NCBI GenBank assembly: GCA_021741795.1
Contig: JAIOXC010000049.1
Span: forward strand, 1-9,957
Length of the DNA stretch: 9,957 nt
Source of the DNA: Ilumatobacteraceae bacterium
GTDB taxonomy: Bacteria > Actinomycetota > Acidimicrobiia > Acidimicrobiales > Ilumatobacteraceae
Direction: 5' to 3'
The first letter of the stretch is position 1, and each line of letters starts with the position of its first letter. Shown here piece by piece: positions 6,984 to 9,957 of the stretch. The notes under the pieces were generated by a model, which did not search any database, was not told the DNA's origin, and was given only the letters and a program-made list of their open reading frames with translations. The position numbers and the translations under genes were made by a program.

Positions 6984-8287
6984 TAGACAAAGCCTAGAAG
7001 CAGCGTCTCGCCGGTTGCTTCAACAGAAGTCCATGTCGGATCACACTTGCCTGCGGTCAGCTTGATTCCAGCAGGTCCAGATACTTCCCACAACAATGCA
7101 GGCTTTTCGCCATGCCAACGAATACCAAAACTCACCGTATGTAGTGGGCCAGCAGCCACTCGATGACATTCCAAATTTGCTCCGAGCCACAGTCGAGGGA
7201 TGCCACGACCAAAAATCTGCACCGATCCATCGCGCTGCACCGCAACCAATTTTTCTTCAACCCACGCAATTGCGCGAATGTCAGTTGGCATGACGTTTGG
7301 TGGTTCGGCCGCACTACTCATACGCAACTGTGCAGCAGCCACATCATCGGCTGCACGATTCTCGCCTATGCGTGCAAATACAAATTGGGCGGCAAACAAT
7401 GCACGCTCCACATCCCACGGCAGTACGGAAGACTTTTTATGATCTTTCAACAAAGTTTCTACACATTGGGCAAGTCGCGCGGCGTGATCAACACGGATTT
7501 GATCTGAATCGCCTGTGAGTTTCTCGCCCATTCGCAATAATTCTTGAAGCGTCAACATATATGCGACCGGATCATTGGCACAATCGCCACCCGCACCGAT
7601 ACCCCAATCTTCAATTTCGTGACCACTCAACGCCAACGCATCGCTACGTAATCGTGCAACAAGCGGGGCAACTGCGCCTTCAGGCACGATCACATATCCG
7701 GCTTGCTCTACTACCTTGAGCCATCCCTTTTGCAGCTGTTCGAATGATGGCAAGCGTTCTACATCGACATTCGTTATTTCGTTTGCAACATTCGATGCTG
7801 CACATAACGCAACTCGCAATGTGCTGCCATGCGCAACGGGAAACACCACGCTGCCAGCTGGCAACTCAATGCCTTGCGCACCACGCGGGCTCGGAGTTCG
7901 AGACGAAATCACATCTGATCGAGTAAACGCAACCGCAATTGGCAATGTCGACTCGTTTGTGATCTCGATAACGACAAGTCCACCTGCATCTGCGACGGCG
8001 TACACACGCTGAATTGCATCACCGCCGGGAATTCGTAGACGAGTTTCAACAACCGGCACACCGGCACGCCGTGTCTGTCGCACGCTCGGCTCGGTCGACG
8101 GGTCGTGCCAGCGGTCGTCAGCCGCAATGTGCCAGTCGAGGACTGGCGATCCATCATTAAGTCGAATAGAGCCGCGCTCATTAACAATTGCATTCCATCC
8201 GCCGCCCCTGATACCCAGCACATGGGCCGCTGGTCGCACGCGCGCACTGAGCGAAATTGACGAGATAACACCTTGCGTATTTGACAT
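6983..8287 (-). CDS. Unrecognised 434-residue protein between gpsA and selD
   Basis: I do not recognise this gene. The product is soluble, without signal peptide or membrane helix. Residues 1 to about 165 are beta-rich (GGGWNAIVNERGSIRLNDG, LDWHIAADDRWHDPS, ETRLRIPGG, VYAVADAGGLVVIEITNES) and recall the beta-sandwich at the N-terminus of some carbohydrate-active enzymes, a weak by-eye likeness. A mainly helical middle (about 185-345) includes LPWDVERALFAAQFVFARI. The C-terminus returns to strands with many Trp and Gly (RDGSVQIFGRGIPRLWLG, ALLWEVSGPAGIKLTAG). No catalytic signature was seen. The ATG overlaps the gpsA stop by one base (TAATG) and has AGTAGG 8 bases upstream, which fixes the start. 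Its own stop overlaps the selD GTG by one base, so it sits inside a coupled operon and is surely expressed; a link with selenium or glycerophosphate metabolism is only suggested by position. Confidence 0.85.
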   Translation of the reverse strand: MSNTQGVISSISLSARVRPAAHVLGIRGGGWNAIVNERGSIRLNDGSPVLDWHIAADDRWHDPSTEPSVRQTRRAGVPVVETRLRIPGGDAIQRVYAVADAGGLVVIEITNESTLPIAVAFTRSDVISSRTPSPRGAQGIELPAGSVVFPVAHGSTLRVALCAASNVANEITNVDVERLPSFEQLQKGWLKVVEQAGYVIVPEGAVAPLVARLRSDALALSGHEIEDWGIGAGGDCANDPVAYMLTLQELLRMGEKLTGDSDQIRVDHAARLAQCVETLLKDHKKSSVLPWDVERALFAAQFVFARIGENRAADDVAAAQLRMSSAAEPPNVMPTDIRAIAWVEEKLVAVQRDGSVQIFGRGIPRLWLGANLECHRVAAGPLHTVSFGIRWHGEKPALLWEVSGPAGIKLTAGKCDPTWTSVEATGETLLLGFV

Positions 8288-9276
8288 TATTCAGACCTAC
8301 TTGATCTCGACATCAACGCTCGCAAAGAATCTTCGGCGCTCATGGTTCCTTCACATACGAGTGCAACTTGTTCGGCGATTGGCATTTCCACTCCGTGATG
8401 TTGAGCAAGTTTGACAACAGCAGACGAGCTCTTTACTCCCTCAGCAACCATATTCATCGAGCCAACGATTGCTGCGATTGATTCACCTTTACCCAACCTC
8501 ACACCCACTTGGGTATTACGGCTCTGCATCGAGGCGCACGTAGCCATGATGTCGCCCATGCCCGCGAGGCCAGAAAAAGTAAGCGGCTGCGCGCCAAGTG
8601 CAACGCCAAGTCGCGACATTTCTGCCAAACCGCGAGTTACCAGAGTTGCTTTTGCATTGTCGCCAAAGCCAAAACCCTGGGAAATTCCTGCCGCAATCGC
8701 AATCACGTTTTTCACTACTCCACCAACTTCGCATCCGATCACATCGCTATTTGTGTACAACCGAAATGTTGGGCGTGAAAACAATTCCTGCAGTTTTAAG
8801 GCAACTGCATCGTCTTCGCATGCGATAACGCTGGCGGCTGGTTGACCTTGCAATATTTCGTGAGCAAGATTTGGTCCACTCAGCACCGCACGAGGATTAT
8901 TTGGCATCTCAGACGCCAGCACTTCACTCATCCGCAACAATGTCTCACTCTCGAGACCCTTGGACAGGCTCATAATCGGCACACCGGCAGCCACATACTT
9001 CGCAACCTGCTGTGCAACATGACGAAAACCTTGCGCAGGCACTGCCATCGCAATCACATCTGCGTGTTTCACCAACTGTTCAAGATTCACCGATGCCACC
9101 AACCCGGCCGGCAACATGTAATTACCCAGATACGCGCTGTTGCGGTGTTGAGTATTGATCTCTTCGGCCAGATCCACACGCCTTGTCCATAAGGACGTCG
9201 AAGTGTTTTGTGAAACCAGCGTGGCGATTGTGGTGCCCCAAGATCCTGCGCCCACCACACATACTTGAGTTGTCAC
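8287..9276 (-). CDS. gpsA: Glycerol-3-phosphate dehydrogenase [NAD(P)+]
   Basis: Reduces dihydroxyacetone phosphate to sn-glycerol-3-phosphate with NAD(P)H, the entry step of phospholipid synthesis; cytoplasmic. From the GTG at 9276 it has 329 residues, the family's usual length. The NAD-binding GAGSWGTT is at 9-16, AVPAQGFR at 78-85, SLSKGLE with Lys106, SGPNLAHEI at 133-141, and catalytic Lys189 in CEVGGVVKN; GLAGMGDIMATC and the SRN at 252-254 continue the C-terminal substrate domain. The open frame extends upstream to 9399, but those 41 residues are Cys- and Arg-rich, unlike the family, and run across the divergent gene, so they are rejected. The GTG lies 8 bases after a TAACCT hexamer with no Shine-Dalgarno, consistent with a leaderless mRNA. 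It leads the gpsA, unknown, selD, rnhB block. Confidence 0.95.
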   Translation of the reverse strand: MTTQVCVVGAGSWGTTIATLVSQNTSTSLWTRRVDLAEEINTQHRNSAYLGNYMLPAGLVASVNLEQLVKHADVIAMAVPAQGFRHVAQQVAKYVAAGVPIMSLSKGLESETLLRMSEVLASEMPNNPRAVLSGPNLAHEILQGQPAASVIACEDDAVALKLQELFSRPTFRLYTNSDVIGCEVGGVVKNVIAIAAGISQGFGFGDNAKATLVTRGLAEMSRLGVALGAQPLTFSGLAGMGDIMATCASMQSRNTQVGVRLGKGESIAAIVGSMNMVAEGVKSSSAVVKLAQHHGVEMPIAEQVALVCEGTMSAEDSLRALMSRSSRSE

Positions 9277-9284
9277 AGTCGCCA

Positions 9285-9290
9285 AGGTTA
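9285..9290 (-). promoter_or_regulatory. Candidate -10 element for gpsA (leaderless)
   Basis: TAACCT on the minus strand fits the actinobacterial TANNNT -10 pattern. It ends 8 bases before the GTG at 9276, so transcription would start at or very near that codon. There is no Shine-Dalgarno. A TTG alternative start at 9285 would overlap this hexamer, which favours the GTG. The call rests on spacing and a loose consensus. Confidence 0.5.
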
Positions 9291-9322
9291 GGCGAGCACG
9301 GCTATATCGACACAAGCACCAA

Positions 9323-9328
9323 TAGGCT
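9323..9328 (+). promoter_or_regulatory. Candidate -10 element for fbiD/cofC (leaderless)
   Basis: TAGGCT on the plus strand fits TANNNT and ends 6 bases before the ATG at 9335. The predicted transcript would begin at the ATG itself, matching the absence of a Shine-Dalgarno. No convincing -35 was seen at 17-18 bases. It faces the gpsA hexamer within the same 58-base gap. Confidence 0.5.
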
Positions 9329-9334
9329 ACGAAA

Positions 9335-9957
9335 ATGGTCGATTCGCACAAATCGTTCGCGCAATCGGCATCCCTCACTGCAGTCGTTATCCCCATCAAG
9401 GCTTTCGAGCAGGCAAAAGACCGACTCTCAAGTGTGCTCAGCGCAGATCAACGCATCCTGCTCGCACGCACAACTGCGCTTGGCGTTCTCGAGTCTGTGC
9501 GTGGCTCATCTGTATTTGTGGTGTGCGACAATCCCGAAGTTTCGCAGTGGGCAACTTCGCATGGTGCCACCGTGGTGTATCAATCAGGCGCTGGATTAAA
9601 CGCCGCCGTTCAAGAAGGCATCAGCGCTGCCCACGAATACGAGCGGGTCATGATTGTGCATGGCGACCTGCCCTTGCCCAGCAGACTTGGCCAGTTGCTT
9701 GGCTCAGGTGTTGCGAGCAACACGGTCACGATCGTGCCCGATCGACACCGCGACGGAACCAACGTGTTGATCATCCCCTCAGGTGTGGGATTTACGTGCC
9801 ACTACGGTGCCAAAAGCTTTGCAGCCCACATGGCCGAGGCAACCAAACTTGGGCTTGTAATTGAAATAATTGAAGACGACGAACTTGCGCTTGACATCGA
9901 TACACCCGATGACTTGGCGGCACTGCCAACTCAGTGGCTCGAGCAACACAACATCAC
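9335..9957 (+). CDS. fbiD: Phosphoenolpyruvate/2-phospholactate guanylyltransferase, F420 biosynthesis (partial)
   Basis: Predicted to join GTP to phosphoenolpyruvate (FbiD, in actinobacteria) or 2-phospho-L-lactate (CofC, in archaea), giving the activated precursor of coenzyme F420. The frame is open from the ATG at 9335 to the window end, 207 complete codons; the family has about 210-220 residues, so only the last few are missing. Visible motifs: VVIPIKAFEQAKDRLS at 17-32 (nucleotide-binding loop with Lys), GAGLNAAVQEG at 85-95, a metal-binding Asp in HGDLP at 109-113, DRHRDGTNVL at 136-145, the CHYGAKSFAAH segment, and LDIDTPDDL at 186-194. It diverges from gpsA, as fbiD (Rv2983) does from Rv2982c in M. 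tuberculosis. F420 partner genes (fbiA, fbiB, fbiC) are not in the window. FbiD rather than CofC chemistry is inferred from the likely phylum. Confidence 0.92.
   Translation, partial: MVDSHKSFAQSASLTAVVIPIKAFEQAKDRLSSVLSADQRILLARTTALGVLESVRGSSVFVVCDNPEVSQWATSHGATVVYQSGAGLNAAVQEGISAAHEYERVMIVHGDLPLPSRLGQLLGSGVASNTVTIVPDRHRDGTNVLIIPSGVGFTCHYGAKSFAAHMAEATKLGLVIEIIEDDELALDIDTPDDLAALPTQWLEQHNI

Noticed and set aside
6435..7065. Overlapping plus-strand open frames opposite selD
   Set aside because: They are antisense to conserved SelD motifs, give low-complexity products and lack supported starts.
5925..8287. Selenoneine-type (sen) cluster around selD
   Set aside because: The unknown neighbour does not look like the SenB glycosyltransferase or the SenA sulfoxide-synthase-like enzyme, and no other sen-like gene is present.
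9277..9399. 41-residue N-terminal extension of GpsA
   Set aside because: It is rich in Cys and Arg, unlike GpsA, overlaps the divergent fbiD start, and lies across the candidate promoters.

Overview
The window reads as chromosomal, housekeeping-type DNA from an actinobacterium, most likely an uncultured or environmental member of the Acidimicrobiia or a similar lineage. The grounds are gene content: UDP-galactopyranose mutase beside a GlfT2-like galactofuranosyltransferase, an FbiD/CofC-type F420 biosynthesis gene beside gpsA, a MoeZ-like E1 enzyme, and a small winged-helix-like protein of a type I associate with actinobacteria. By eye the G+C content is only about half, low for the phylum. 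Coding density is very high: no gap reaches 100 bases and four junctions have overlapping stop and start codons, as in compact genomes. The taxonomic placement is inference. No mobile element, CRISPR array, rRNA or tRNA was seen.

Left block, minus strand, read from right to left (4655 to 1): sirtuin deacylase, then an E1-like adenylyltransferase with an N-terminal rhodanese domain, then glf, then a GlfT2-like glycosyltransferase that runs off the left edge. The last two form a galactofuran module: Glf makes UDP-galactofuranose and the transferase polymerises it. The sirtuin and the sulfur-transfer enzyme have no obvious link to it beyond co-orientation.

Middle: one plus-strand gene (4686-5294) encodes a conserved winged-helix-like protein of unknown role. 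It diverges from the sirtuin gene with about 30 bases between start codons and overlaps the 3' end of rnhB tail to tail by about 100 bases.

Right block, minus strand, read from right to left (9276 to 5194): gpsA, an unrecognised 434-residue protein, selD and rnhB. All three junctions overlap by 1 to 4 bases, so this is almost certainly one operon. It joins phospholipid precursor synthesis, selenophosphate synthesis and RNA:DNA hybrid removal around one unknown gene.

Right edge: fbiD/cofC on the plus strand diverges from gpsA, an arrangement also found in Mycobacterium tuberculosis (Rv2982c/Rv2983). The 58-base gap holds two actinobacterial-type -10 hexamers, each only 6 to 8 bases from a start codon, which suggests leaderless mRNAs in both directions.

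I found no clearly new defence or mobile system. The best leads are the unknown gene locked between gpsA and selD, the SelD N-terminal repeat, the domain-swapped rhodanese-E1 fusion, and the plus-strand winged-helix-like gene.
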